In this document: positions 1 through 8,651 of the stretch, piece by piece | Numbering within the stretch: the stretch's first letter is position 1 | Layout of the letters: every line of letters starts with the position of its first letter | Assembly: GCA_965206615.1 (NCBI GenBank) | Contig: CBDBKI010000005.1 | Span: forward strand, 3,658,001 to 3,722,000 | Source of the DNA: VXNE01 sp965206615 | GTDB taxonomy: Bacteria; Pseudomonadota; Gammaproteobacteria; Pseudomonadales; Azotimanducaceae | Reading direction: 5' to 3' | DNA length: 64,000 nt | Notes under the pieces: generated by a model | The model's database searches: none | What the model was told of the DNA's origin: nothing | The model's input: the letters and a program-made list of their open reading frames with translations, nothing else | Program-made: the position numbers and the translations under genes

Positions 1-1491
1 CAGCGGCGGCAGTGCCGGCGTGACGACGGCAGCTGCCCTGGCGGCGCCCGGACCCTCCCCGGCAGCGACCCCCGCCTGTCGCTCAAGCAGCGCCACGGCA
101 CTTCGGTTGGCGGGACTGGCCGGGGTGGCCAGGAGTGCCGGCTGTTCGGCGAGCAGCGACGTTCTCGCATCGCCGGATCGTACTGCCGGATCGTTCAGGA
201 TCGCCTGCAGCTGCGCGACGTTGGTCGGCACCCCGGCGAGGTGGAACTCTTCGAGGGCCCTGCGCGTGCGATCCATCGCCGAGCCGAGGGACCCGTCCGA
301 ACTGGACAGGCCCACGACCTTGGCGAGCAGCGGGTCGAACTGGGGCGGCGGGGCGTAACCCAGGTACCCGCAGGCATCGACCCGCACCCCGGCACCGGAC
401 GGCTCCTTGTACGCGACCAGGGTGCCCGGCCCCTGCGCCACCACCCGCGCCTGTACGGCGTACCCCCATAGCGTTGCGAAGGCATCCTGGTCTGCCAGCC
501 CGAGCGATGCGAGGGACGCACCCCCGGCCAGCAGGAACTGGGTCTCGACCAGATCGACTCCGGTGACCTGCTCCGTCACCGTATGTTCCACCTGAATGCG
601 CGGATTGCATTCGATGAAGAAGTGCTCGCCCGTCTCCGGGACCACCAGGAACTCCATGGTGCCCGCATTGACGTAGTCCGCGGCGCTCGCGAGGGACACG
701 GCATCGGCCAGGATCCGATCGCGCAGGGCATCGGCAAGCCCGGCGGCCGGAGCGGTCTCCAGTACCTTCTGATTGCGCAGTTGCACGGAGCAGTCCCGCT
801 CGCGCAGATGCACCACGTTGCCGCCGGTGTCCGCGAGAATCTGCACCTCCACGTGTCGCGGCCGCGCCACCATCCGCTCCGCGAACACGGCGCCGTTGCC
901 GAACGCCGCCTCGGCCTCGCTGCGGCACCTCGCGAACGCCTCCGCCATGCCCGCAGCGTCCTCGACGACGCGCATGCCACGTCCCCCGCCACCGGCCGCC
1001 GCTTTCAACATGACGGGATAGCCCAGGCCCCGGGCCACTTCCGCGGCCTCCTCCGGCGATGACAGCGGTCTGGAGCTTCCCGGTACGACGGGAATGTCGA
1101 GGGAACGGGCGAGGGAGCGCGCCAGGATCTTGTCCCCGAACAGGGCCAGTGCGGCCGGGCTCGGACCGACGAACGTCAGCCCCTCATGCGCGCAACGCTC
1201 CGCGAAGGCGGCATTTTCGGCGAGGAACCCGTAACCGGGATGCACGCAGTCGCAGCCCGTGTCGTGCGCCGCACGGATCAGCGCCTCCACGTCGAGATAG
1301 GCTGCGACCGGGTCGCCGCTTTTGTCGCCGCCGATCTCCCGCGCGTCGGTGGTCAGGCGGGTGTGCAGCGAGAGCGCATCCACGGACGCGTAGACCGCGA
1401 CGGACTCCATGCCGAGGCCGGCCGCGGCCTTGGCGATGCGAATGGCGATCTCGCCCCGGTTGGCGATGAGAACCCGTTTCAGCGACGACAC
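1..1491 (-). CDS. Biotin carboxylase subunit/domain of an acyl-CoA carboxylase (partial, runs off left edge)
   Basis: The 497 codons in the window encode a biotin carboxylase, the ATP- and bicarbonate-dependent half-reaction of a cytoplasmic biotin acyl-CoA carboxylase. Seen: the N-terminal signature RVLIANRGEIAIRI (about residues 6-19), an ATP-grasp glycine loop KAAAGGGGRGMRVV (163-176) and the active-site stretch FIECNPRIQVEH (292-303). After about residue 450 the frame continues into an Ala/Pro-rich linker and is still open at the edge, so a biotinyl domain, perhaps also a carboxyltransferase, should lie outside. The GTG at 1491 was chosen because it lies just before the conserved first strand. 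Acetyl-, propionyl- or methylcrotonyl-CoA specificity cannot be told from this half. Confidence 0.9.
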   Translation of the reverse strand, partial: MSSLKRVLIANRGEIAIRIAKAAAGLGMESVAVYASVDALSLHTRLTTDAREIGGDKSGDPVAAYLDVEALIRAAHDTGCDCVHPGYGFLAENAAFAERCAHEGLTFVGPSPAALALFGDKILARSLARSLDIPVVPGSSRPLSSPEEAAEVARGLGYPVMLKAAAGGGGRGMRVVEDAAGMAEAFARCRSEAEAAFGNGAVFAERMVARPRHVEVQILADTGGNVVHLRERDCSVQLRNQKVLETAPAAGLADALRDRILADAVSLASAADYVNAGTMEFLVVPETGEHFFIECNPRIQVEHTVTEQVTGVDLVETQFLLAGGASLASLGLADQDAFATLWGYAVQARVVAQGPGTLVAYKEPSGAGVRVDACGYLGYAPPPQFDPLLAKVVGLSSSDGSLGSAMDRTRRALEEFHLAGVPTNVAQLQAILNDPAVRSGDARTSLLAEQPALLATPASPANRSAVALLERQAGVAAGEGPGAARAAAVVTPALPPL

Positions 1492-1593
1492 CGTACCCCC
1501 TGCAGAGCAATGCACATGCGCGCGGGAGACTGACGGACGCTCGCGACATTGTCCAGCCGGCTGGAGGGCGTAGTCGCACCGCGAAGCGAGTCT

Positions 1594-1605
1594 GGGGCAG
1601 GCCCC
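1594..1605 (-). terminator. Short GC hairpin downstream of the aldolase-like gene
   Basis: GGGGC-AG-GCCCC lies 9 bases beyond the stop of the gene ending at 1614; a second palindrome, CCAGCCGGCTGG (1552-1563), follows. There is no clear T-run, so intrinsic termination is only a guess. The rest of the 122-base spacer shows nothing else. Confidence 0.25.
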
Positions 1606-1613
1606 GGGACGCC

Positions 1614-2693
1614 TCAGTGCACGCAGCCCCGCGCCGAGGCTTCGATCACGGTCTCGACGACGCCGTCGCGGATGCCGAGGAAACGGTCCCAGCGGTTGAC
1701 GGTGACGTCCTGTTGATGGGTGAGCAGAAAGAAGGGGTCGCCGGGACCGAGCGAGAGGTCCCGGTCGCCGGACAGGACGACTCCATGGTGATCGATCCCG
1801 GTCACCCGTACCCCGTCGAGACCCTCGAGCGTCGGCCGGCCGTTGGGCGCGCCGATGGCGTCGATGGGCACGTCGCCGATCGCCGTACGCGCATCGGGAC
1901 GCGCGACCACGCGCCCCATGACACGCACCGCGAAGCGGAACTCGCGCATGTAGGCGTAGGGCACTTCCATGCAGACGTAGGTGCCCCCTTCGATCTCCGT
2001 GACCTCGGGGTACTGCGCCGCGACGTCGTACGTCCAGGACTCGCCGGTCGACACGAGATCCACGGCGATCCCCGCTTCCTCGATGGCCCGTCGGGCCGCG
2101 AGAGCGCGCTCGATGAAGCGGCCGCCCGCGGCGAAGCGGCGCGTCCGGTCCGCCGGCCCGCGCAGGACCTGGTGACTCATCACGCCGCGGAACCGCAGCC
2201 CCGGCGTGCCGTCGACGCGGCGCGCGAGGGCCACGGCGTGCTCAATGGAACGTACGCCGCCCCGACCCATCATGGTGTCGACTTCCACCACCACTCCGAC
2301 GGTCGCGCCGAGCGCTCGCGCGCCCCGGGCGAGGCGCGCTATCTGCTCCTCCGAATCCACGGCGACCGTGGTCTCGACCCGCTTCGCAAGTGCCGCGAGC
2401 CGTTCGATCTTCGCCGCGTCGACCACCTGGTTCGCAATCAGCACGTTGCGCGCGCCGGCGGCAGCGAAGACTTCCGCCTCCGAGACCTTGGCGGCGCATA
2501 CGCCGCCGACGGTACCACCGGCGGCCATCTGCATGGCGAGTATCTGCGGGGACTTGTGGTTCTTGCCGTGCGGCCGAAGTCGAATGGCGCGATCCCGGTA
2601 GTGGTCGGCGATCACCGCGATGTTGTGTTCCAGAGCGTCGAGGTCCACCACGAGCGCCGGCGTCTGCAGTTCCTCGATGGGTGTACCGATCAA
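1614..2693 (-). CDS. D-threonine aldolase / DSD1-family PLP enzyme
   Basis: A fold-type III (alanine racemase-like) PLP enzyme of the D-threonine aldolase / D-serine dehydratase family, which cleaves or dehydrates D-3-hydroxy amino acids. Seen: LQTPALVVDLDALEHNI at the start of the barrel, then RPHGKNHKSP, whose first lysine is the expected PLP lysine (residue 44 from this start), and a C-terminal beta domain with HHGVV and ARG motifs. The C-terminal metal-ligand region reads THQQDVTVN, so the usual H-x-C/D spacing is altered. The TTG at 2693 overlaps the upstream TGA as TTGA and has a GAGG-type ribosome site; a GTG at 2720 in frame is the alternative. It is translationally coupled to its truncated paralogue. 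Exact substrate unknown. Confidence 0.8.
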   Translation of the reverse strand: MIGTPIEELQTPALVVDLDALEHNIAVIADHYRDRAIRLRPHGKNHKSPQILAMQMAAGGTVGGVCAAKVSEAEVFAAAGARNVLIANQVVDAAKIERLAALAKRVETTVAVDSEEQIARLARGARALGATVGVVVEVDTMMGRGGVRSIEHAVALARRVDGTPGLRFRGVMSHQVLRGPADRTRRFAAGGRFIERALAARRAIEEAGIAVDLVSTGESWTYDVAAQYPEVTEIEGGTYVCMEVPYAYMREFRFAVRVMGRVVARPDARTAIGDVPIDAIGAPNGRPTLEGLDGVRVTGIDHHGVVLSGDRDLSLGPGDPFFLLTHQQDVTVNRWDRFLGIRDGVVETVIEASARGCVH

Positions 2694-3376
2694 AACGCCC
2701 CCCTCGCCGACACCGGCCACACGGCTTCCAGGACCCCGTCACGGACCGCATGGACGAAGTCGTGCAGCGCGAAGACCGTGGCAATGTCCGCGGGGACGAG
2801 TTGCAGCCAGTCGCCGGTCGCGAGAGAACGTCCGCGCGGCTCGAACGCCACGATCCCGTGCTCGGCGCTGCCGACATGCACCGTCCAGTCGGCATGGCCC
2901 GGGATCGACGGGTCGCCGAAGTCCCGTCCCACCGCCTTCTGTCCGCAGTCCGTGATCGCCCGCCCCGCCTCGGGCACACCGGAGACCCGCGTGGAAACGG
3001 TCACCGCGCCGGCCAGGGCGTCCTCCCCCCACAGCGGGACATCCTCCTCAAAGACCACGCTGACCGAACGCGCCAGGGCGGCCGCGCGGCGGCGCCCCAA
3101 CTCGGTCACCTGGGGGCGCAGTACGCGAATGTCCTCGAAGCCGGCGGCGGCAAACACCTCGGCCTCGGCGATGCTGCGCACCGCGATGCCCGTGACCGCG
3201 GGGTGCGCGACCTGGCGGCGGGCGATCGCGGGGGTCTTGTGCACCCACGCCGCCGCCCGGGCGGGTCCCTGGAAACCCGCGATGTTGGCGCCGAGTCGTT
3301 CGAGGTCGAGGATCAGCGCCGGCGTATCGAGTTCCTCGACCGGGGTGCCCACGGGCTTTTCGATCGGATGCTGCAT
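2690..3376 (-). CDS. Truncated, PLP-lysine-less paralogue of the D-threonine aldolase family
   Basis: This 228-residue protein has both ends of the D-threonine aldolase fold but not the middle: VEELDTPALILDLERLGANI opens the barrel as in the downstream gene, and the C-terminal AVRDGVLEAVWPVSARG closes the beta domain, while about 140 central residues are missing compared with its 360-residue neighbour. Where the neighbour has RPHGKNHKSP this protein has AAAWVHKTP, so the PLP lysine is replaced. The C-terminal ligand motif is PADIAT instead of the family's P-x-H-x-C/D-T. The reading frame is intact and overlaps the full-length gene by 4 bases if that starts at TTG 2693. I infer either a decaying duplicate or a non-catalytic partner subunit; loss of both cofactor sites argues against activity. 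Confidence 0.6.
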   Translation of the reverse strand: MQHPIEKPVGTPVEELDTPALILDLERLGANIAGFQGPARAAAWVHKTPAIARRQVAHPAVTGIAVRSIAEAEVFAAAGFEDIRVLRPQVTELGRRRAAALARSVSVVFEEDVPLWGEDALAGAVTVSTRVSGVPEAGRAITDCGQKAVGRDFGDPSIPGHADWTVHVGSAEHGIVAFEPRGRSLATGDWLQLVPADIATVFALHDFVHAVRDGVLEAVWPVSARGAF

Positions 3377-3439
3377 GGGCGCGAAATGCTGTGTGACGGA
3401 CGAGCCGGCGCCCGGAGCCTAAGACACCGGCGGCTTGCG

Positions 3440-3549
3440 GTCCATGGCCGGAGGCCGGCCCCGCATGGACACAACAGTCCGTGGTTGCCCGTGTGGAGCC
3501 TACGCAAGCCCTTGGCGCGGGACGGGACAAGCCCGTCCTACGGTCGCCC
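3440..3549. repeat. Palindromic intergenic element with GGACGGG-acaag-CCCGTCC hairpin
   Basis: The spacer between the bat operon and the aldolase pair holds two structures. GTCCATG (3440-3446) pairs with CATGGAC (3464-3470) around an inner GCCGG-agg-CCGGC. Next, GGACGGG (3520-3526), loop acaag, CCCGTCC (3532-3538) is followed by the half-module GGTCGCCCG (3542-3550). The second hairpin and the GGTCGCCCG flank recur at 21348-21534 and 42234-42290, which marks a dispersed REP-like family. It may also end bat transcription. Confidence 0.65.
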
Positions 3550-3588
3550 GCGCCGGGTCTGGCGGGTGATTCGGGACGGCAACGCCGC

Positions 3589-6174
3589 TCAGGGACGTAC
3601 CGCCTCCATGGCGCTCGCCGGCAACCAGCCCCGGGTGCCGTCCGCCAGCGCCACGCGCTTCCATCCCGGACGGGACTCCAGTACCGCGACCTCCGCCCCC
3701 GCCGGCAGCGGATTGCCGAAGGCCGGCGGTGCGCCCGGGCTGTCCGCGGAGCGCAACGCCGTGCCTCCGGTCAGGACCACCGCGGCATCCGCACCGTCCC
3801 CCGACAGCACCGCCGACCCGGTGGACACGAGCCACACGACGAGGGGCAGCGCGGCCAAGCGCCGCAACGCCGCCGCACGTCGCCGCGACCAGGGAACCAG
3901 GAGCAGCACTCCCAGCGCAAACGCGCCCGCGCCCACCCAGTGTCGCTGCGCGACCGACAGCCGTCCGCGCCAGAAGAGCAGCGTGTCGAGCGCCCCTCCC
4001 ACGGCCGGTCGCGGCAGCCAGACCGGCGCGCGGTCGCGCAGCCAGGCCAGGTTCTTGGCCGCGCGCTCGTGACCGGGGTCGGCGGCCAGGGCGCGGCGCC
4101 AGGCGAGCACCGCCCTGCCCCGATCGCCCGCGCCAAGGGCCGCATTGCCCCAATCCACCAGCAGCTCCGGCGCGTCGGGCCGCTCGCCCGCCAGCATGCG
4201 GAACTTCCGCTCCGCCTGGGAGAACAGGCGCGTGCGCCGGACGCGATCCGCCTCGGCGAGCGCCGCCTGGTAGGTCTCCCGGGCCGGCTCGAGTTGTCCC
4301 GCGGCCCCCGTTTCCACCGCCGTGGCGGGCTCGCCGGCCCCGAGGGCCATGCCACCCGTGGCGAGCGCGAAGAGCAACGCCCCCGCCCCGGCTCCCGTGC
4401 TTGTCTTGCCGGCCCACTCCCGCATCAACTTCCTGACCGCCTCGACGGCATCCGGGGCGAGCGGTTCCCGCCCGGCGCTCGGATCGAAGGCGGTCGTCTC
4501 CAGGCGTTCGATCACCGCCCCGAGCGAGCGCCCTCGACCGGCATGGTCTCCCGGGCCGTCCTGCTCCACTGCCGCGGCGAGCGCGCGCAGCGCGCCGAGG
4601 ACGCGCGGCGTCGCATCCCGCGCCGCGTCCCGCGATGCCAGCGCGCGCTCCAGTGCACGGCGGGCCGCGGCGATCTCCCGGCGTCGGGCACGGCCGACCG
4701 CCGTACGCATCCACCAGAAGTGCAGGCCCGCGATCAGCAGCGGAACGAGATACAGCAGACCGATCGGCGCCGCCGCCGCGCGCGATCCCCAGGCCGGGAC
4801 GAGCGTAGCCGCCGGGCCGCTGAGGGACATGTCCGCACCGATCAGCGACGCGATGGCGTTGTCCGGCACGGCGGGGGCGCCGGCGACGGGCAGCCCTTGA
4901 GCGCGCGACCCCACCGTCACATCGGCCGCGCCGATGACGTCGCTCGCCCCTACCGACAGGGCCACCGGACGGCTGTGCGTCGTGGCATAGCTCCCGGCGA
5001 CTGGATCGAAATACACGAGCACGATGGGAGGAATCTCCCTGGCCTCGGCGCTGCGCACGCGTACGGTGACCTCGAATGTCTTGGCGTTCTCCTCCTCGTT
5101 CACCACCCCGAAGGGCCGGCTGTCCGGGACGGAGAAGAGCACGGGCGACAGGCCTCCCTCGCCGTCGAGCGCCGGCAGGCTCAGGCCCTCGAGATCCCCG
5201 TCGCCGGTGACGACGACGCTCAACTCGATGGGATCGCCCACCTGCACGACGCTGCGGCTGGCCGAGACGGCGATCGAGAAACCCGTGCCGATCGCATTGA
5301 CGAAGCCCGCTGGCCGGCCCGCCTCCGGCAGGGCGCGCACGACCAGCCGCTCACGCTCGCCCTGCGCCTGGAAGAGCGCCGTGCGGGAACGGCGAAATCC
5401 GAACGCGTCGCGGTAGGTTCCCGACTTCAGCCGCGCCGCGACCCGCACCGGCTCCAGATCGAGCGAACCCGGGCGCCCGACGCTGACGCGGGCGGGGAAG
5501 CGCAGGCGCGTGTAGGAGACACCGTCCTCGACGACCGTATCCCGCAGCATCGGCAGCGCGACCTCGGCCGCACCGGCGGGGAACGCCACCGTGCGACCCT
5601 CCCCGCCCGGCGGTTCGAAGCGCAGATGCTCCACATCGAACAGGGGCACGACGAACTCGTAGCTCTCGACATCCCGGGCAATGAGCCACTCGAGGACCAC
5701 CTCGAAGGTCTCGCCCACCCATACCGGGCGCTGCGGGAGACGCATGCGCACGAACATGTCTCCGGCCCGCTCGACCTCCCCGGCGTCGAACGCAGCCACC
5801 TGGCTGACCGCCGACAACACCCCCTGGACCACCGTCAGCACCGGCACCGTGTAGCGGCCGGACCGCTCCGGCTGCACCCGCCACCGGTAGACGAAGGTCA
5901 CTTCCTTCCACTCCGACCGCCGCCCGTTGACGATCTGTATCTGCTGCGAAACGTTCGGGGTCATGCCGAGGTACGTGACCCTGGCGCCGTCGATGGCCAG
6001 TTCCGGCGGATCCGGCGCCGGCTCTTCCTCGAAGCCGGACGCGGACACGGACAGTACGAACGGCAGGCCCGCGTAGATCTCCTCGGTGTCGACTTCGAGC
6101 CGCAGGGCCTGTCCGACGGCGCCGACCGACGCCGCGAGCACGGAGACCACGAGCAGGATCCGGGTACCGCTCAC
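3589..6174 (-). CDS. batD: BatD-BatE fusion protein (oxygen-tolerance/Bat operon)
   Basis: An 861-residue envelope protein closing the moxR/bat operon. Seen: an N-terminal signal-like segment (ILLVVSVLAASVGAVGQA), Ig-like BatD repeats over roughly residues 25-400, a membrane segment around the PIGLLYLVPLLIAGLHFWW region, then a TPR block (LFSQAERKFRMLAGERPD, GDRGRAVLAWRRALAADPG), two more hydrophobic segments and a C-terminal bacterial SH3 domain (VAVLESRPGWKRVALADG). TPR plus membrane plus SH3 is the usual BatE layout, so two Bat proteins appear fused. Known of the family: linked to aerotolerance and envelope stress with vWA-domain partners; the mechanism is unclear. The start is GTG in a GTGA overlap with the upstream gene. 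Confidence 0.85.
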   Translation of the reverse strand: MSGTRILLVVSVLAASVGAVGQALRLEVDTEEIYAGLPFVLSVSASGFEEEPAPDPPELAIDGARVTYLGMTPNVSQQIQIVNGRRSEWKEVTFVYRWRVQPERSGRYTVPVLTVVQGVLSAVSQVAAFDAGEVERAGDMFVRMRLPQRPVWVGETFEVVLEWLIARDVESYEFVVPLFDVEHLRFEPPGGEGRTVAFPAGAAEVALPMLRDTVVEDGVSYTRLRFPARVSVGRPGSLDLEPVRVAARLKSGTYRDAFGFRRSRTALFQAQGERERLVVRALPEAGRPAGFVNAIGTGFSIAVSASRSVVQVGDPIELSVVVTGDGDLEGLSLPALDGEGGLSPVLFSVPDSRPFGVVNEEENAKTFEVTVRVRSAEAREIPPIVLVYFDPVAGSYATTHSRPVALSVGASDVIGAADVTVGSRAQGLPVAGAPAVPDNAIASLIGADMSLSGPAATLVPAWGSRAAAAPIGLLYLVPLLIAGLHFWWMRTAVGRARRREIAAARRALERALASRDAARDATPRVLGALRALAAAVEQDGPGDHAGRGRSLGAVIERLETTAFDPSAGREPLAPDAVEAVRKLMREWAGKTSTGAGAGALLFALATGGMALGAGEPATAVETGAAGQLEPARETYQAALAEADRVRRTRLFSQAERKFRMLAGERPDAPELLVDWGNAALGAGDRGRAVLAWRRALAADPGHERAAKNLAWLRDRAPVWLPRPAVGGALDTLLFWRGRLSVAQRHWVGAGAFALGVLLLVPWSRRRAAALRRLAALPLVVWLVSTGSAVLSGDGADAAVVLTGGTALRSADSPGAPPAFGNPLPAGAEVAVLESRPGWKRVALADGTRGWLPASAMEAVRP

Positions 6175-8651
6175 CAGTCCTTCTCCACCGGCACCTGCTG
6201 ACCGGGCTCCTGTCCGCGCTCGCGCTGACGCTGGGCATCGCGGTCGCTGATGGCCTGCAGCCGCCGCAGGGCCTGGCGCTGCGACATGCGTGCCACATCC
6301 GGTGGCGGCTCGGCCTGGGCCGCATGGCCGGCAGACTGTCCAGAGCCGTCGTCCCCGGCTGCGTCGTTCTGCTGCGGAGGCTGCAGCAACCGGATCGCGT
6401 TCTCCATGTGTTCGATGGCCGCGACCTGATCGGTGAGCGCGGGCTCGAGGTCCGGGGACATGGACGCCGCCCGTTCGACCGCATCCGCGAGCACCGCCTG
6501 CGCACTCGCCATGCGCCCGGCCGCCGCGCGCACCTCGTGCGCCGCGTCGGCGACCGCCGGCGCCTGGTCCGCCGCCTCGGGAGCCGCGGGATCAGGCGCC
6601 GTGCCGCCCACTGCGCTGGCCCCACCCGGCTGCGCCCCCAACGTGGCGTTGGCCTGATCCGCCTGGTTCGCCAGGGCCTGGGCGAGCGCATCCGCCATCC
6701 CCGCGTGACCGGCCTGCCGCTCCTGGACGAACCCCAACTCCGGGACCAGTTCGTCGACCTGCGACTCGAACTGCACGGTGGCGGTGCCGTCATGCGTCTC
6801 GGTCTGCTCGACGAGCAATGCCTGCAGGTGCTCGACGATGCTGAAGAACAGGCGCCGCAACGCTTCGAGGTCATCGAGCGCCGCGCGCGCCGGCGGCAGC
6901 GGGGTGGCCGCCCCCGAGTTGGCAGCGGCCCGCAGTTCTCCGGCGAGCGCCTCGAGTGCCCGCAGGGCGTCGACACGCAGTGCCTCGGCACGTTCGAAAC
7001 GCTGTGCCGCCGCGTCTGCCTCCGCGGCGTCCGGGTCCTCCCCGGCGGCGCCGGGCAGGGCGTCCTGCAACAGGGTCTCCATGCGCGCCAGGCGGTTGCG
7101 GTTGTCGCCGACGGCTTCGCTCACCAGGCGCGCGCGCTCGGCGGTGGTGAGTTCCGCGACCGTTTCGTCTTCCCGCGCCGGCGGTGTCAGCAGCGCGACC
7201 ACGCGCCCCTGGTCCGCATGGGCCAGCTCGATGAGGTCGCGCAGTCCCGCGAAACGCTCGATCGCCCGATTGAGGGAGCGCACCGCCCGGGCCTCTTCGC
7301 CGGCCGCGTTCGCAAACGCGCCGTTCTCCAACGTGGTTAGAGCCGCGCGCATCGCGGCGAGCGCAGATTCGAGATGCGGCGTCGCCTCGCGGGCCGCCTG
7401 CAGGGTGCGCGATGTCTGCGGATCGGCAGCCTCGTCCACGGGCGCGTCCCGCAGGGCCTCCACCTGCCGCAGAACCGCGCCGGTACGGGCGGCCGCGTCC
7501 TCCTGTCGATTCGTGAGGTGCCGCCCCGTCAGCCACGGCGGCGCCGGCTGCGGAAGATCGGCCTGCACGCCGATCTCGGCCTGCGAGAACGCCGCCAATG
7601 CCTGCGTGTGGCCCAGCAACGCCAGCTCGTCGCGGACCACGGCCTCGAGCACGGAAACCGGATCCAGCAGTTGCTCCCGTGCACGCTTCAGCTCCGCCAG
7701 GGCGGCATCGCCGCGGCGGTGCGCGCGCTCTCCCTCGAGGCGCCGCAAGCGTCGGCGCGTGTCGTTCAATGACTGTCGCGCCCGTCCCAGGTAGTCGTCC
7801 ATGCTCGCCAGTTGCTGGGCGCGGGCGCGCTGTTCCGGCGTTGCCGCGTCGTCGCCCTGGTTCTCGATGTGCGTGCGTTCCTCCGCGGCCAGATCCGCGA
7901 TGTCGGCGGCCTCCGCAAGCAGCGTCCGCTCCTGCACGGCGAGTGCCTCGAAAGCGTCCTGGAAGCCCGTCGGCTCAGCCGTGGCCCCCTCCGCCTCCAC
8001 TTCGGCGAGGAGGCGGCGCAGCCTGTCGCGCACCCCGCGCTGGTCGTCGATGATGCGATCCAGCCGTGCTTCGAGCCCGTGGCCGGCGTTCAGCTGGTCC
8101 GCGAGCTGGGCGATGCGGCGCAGCACGACCTCCAGGTTGACGCGGGCGTCGTCGTCGCCCTCCGCCGCGAGGCGCACCGCGTCGTGGAACCAGGCGGCGC
8201 TATCGCGCAGGGTCTCGATCCGGTCCTCCACGGCGTCGGGGGCCGCAATGGCGGCCGCATCGGCCTCGCCCGCCAGCGCGAGACCGAGGTTGAACGCCGC
8301 CCGGTAGCGCAACTCCGGGTCGGGACCCGCCGCGTCCCGCGCGCCGAGAAAGCCGGCAGCGGCCTCGGCGAACGCGCCTTCGGCCAATCTCCCGAGCGCG
8401 TGGTTGTATTGCCCGCGCGGGTTGCCTTCCCAGGCGTCGGACGAGGCCTCCGTAGCGGGCTCTTCCGAAGCCGCGGCGGCGGCATCGTCCGCCATGGGCG
8501 CCGCCTCGCCGGCCTGGACGTCGGGGTCCCCGGCGGCCGGCGCTGCAGGATCTCCGGCTACCGGAGCGGCGCCTTCTCCGGCATACGTCGGTGTGGCCCA
8601 TCCCGACAGCACGCCGAAGGCGAGCACCCACCGGCAGGCGTACGCCCTCAC
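6171..8651 (-). CDS. Large BatC-like periplasmic coiled-coil/TPR protein
   Basis: An 826-residue exported protein between BatB and BatD. The GTG at 8651 forms a GTGA overlap with batB and begins exactly at a signal peptide (VLAFGVLSGWATPTYA), so I prefer it over an upstream in-frame start at 8717. After an Ala/Glu/Asp-rich linker a TPR-like region follows (NHALGRLAEGAFAEAAAGF, about residues 80-200), then several hundred residues of heptad-like helix rich in Ala, Glu, Arg and Gln. The tail RRLQAISDRDAQRQRERG ending in PVEKDW resembles BatC C-termini. BatC proteins are usually 200-300 residues, so most of this chain is extra. I infer a periplasmic scaffold for the BatA/BatB complex. Confidence 0.65.
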   Translation of the reverse strand: MRAYACRWVLAFGVLSGWATPTYAGEGAAPVAGDPAAPAAGDPDVQAGEAAPMADDAAAAASEEPATEASSDAWEGNPRGQYNHALGRLAEGAFAEAAAGFLGARDAAGPDPELRYRAAFNLGLALAGEADAAAIAAPDAVEDRIETLRDSAAWFHDAVRLAAEGDDDARVNLEVVLRRIAQLADQLNAGHGLEARLDRIIDDQRGVRDRLRRLLAEVEAEGATAEPTGFQDAFEALAVQERTLLAEAADIADLAAEERTHIENQGDDAATPEQRARAQQLASMDDYLGRARQSLNDTRRRLRRLEGERAHRRGDAALAELKRAREQLLDPVSVLEAVVRDELALLGHTQALAAFSQAEIGVQADLPQPAPPWLTGRHLTNRQEDAAARTGAVLRQVEALRDAPVDEAADPQTSRTLQAAREATPHLESALAAMRAALTTLENGAFANAAGEEARAVRSLNRAIERFAGLRDLIELAHADQGRVVALLTPPAREDETVAELTTAERARLVSEAVGDNRNRLARMETLLQDALPGAAGEDPDAAEADAAAQRFERAEALRVDALRALEALAGELRAAANSGAATPLPPARAALDDLEALRRLFFSIVEHLQALLVEQTETHDGTATVQFESQVDELVPELGFVQERQAGHAGMADALAQALANQADQANATLGAQPGGASAVGGTAPDPAAPEAADQAPAVADAAHEVRAAAGRMASAQAVLADAVERAASMSPDLEPALTDQVAAIEHMENAIRLLQPPQQNDAAGDDGSGQSAGHAAQAEPPPDVARMSQRQALRRLQAISDRDAQRQRERGQEPGQQVPVEKDW

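Noticed and set aside
3481..6201. A 906-codon plus-strand frame over the BatD-BatE gene
   Set aside because: Arg/Gly/His-rich composition without domains; the minus strand has Ig, TPR and SH3 domains and a coupled start.
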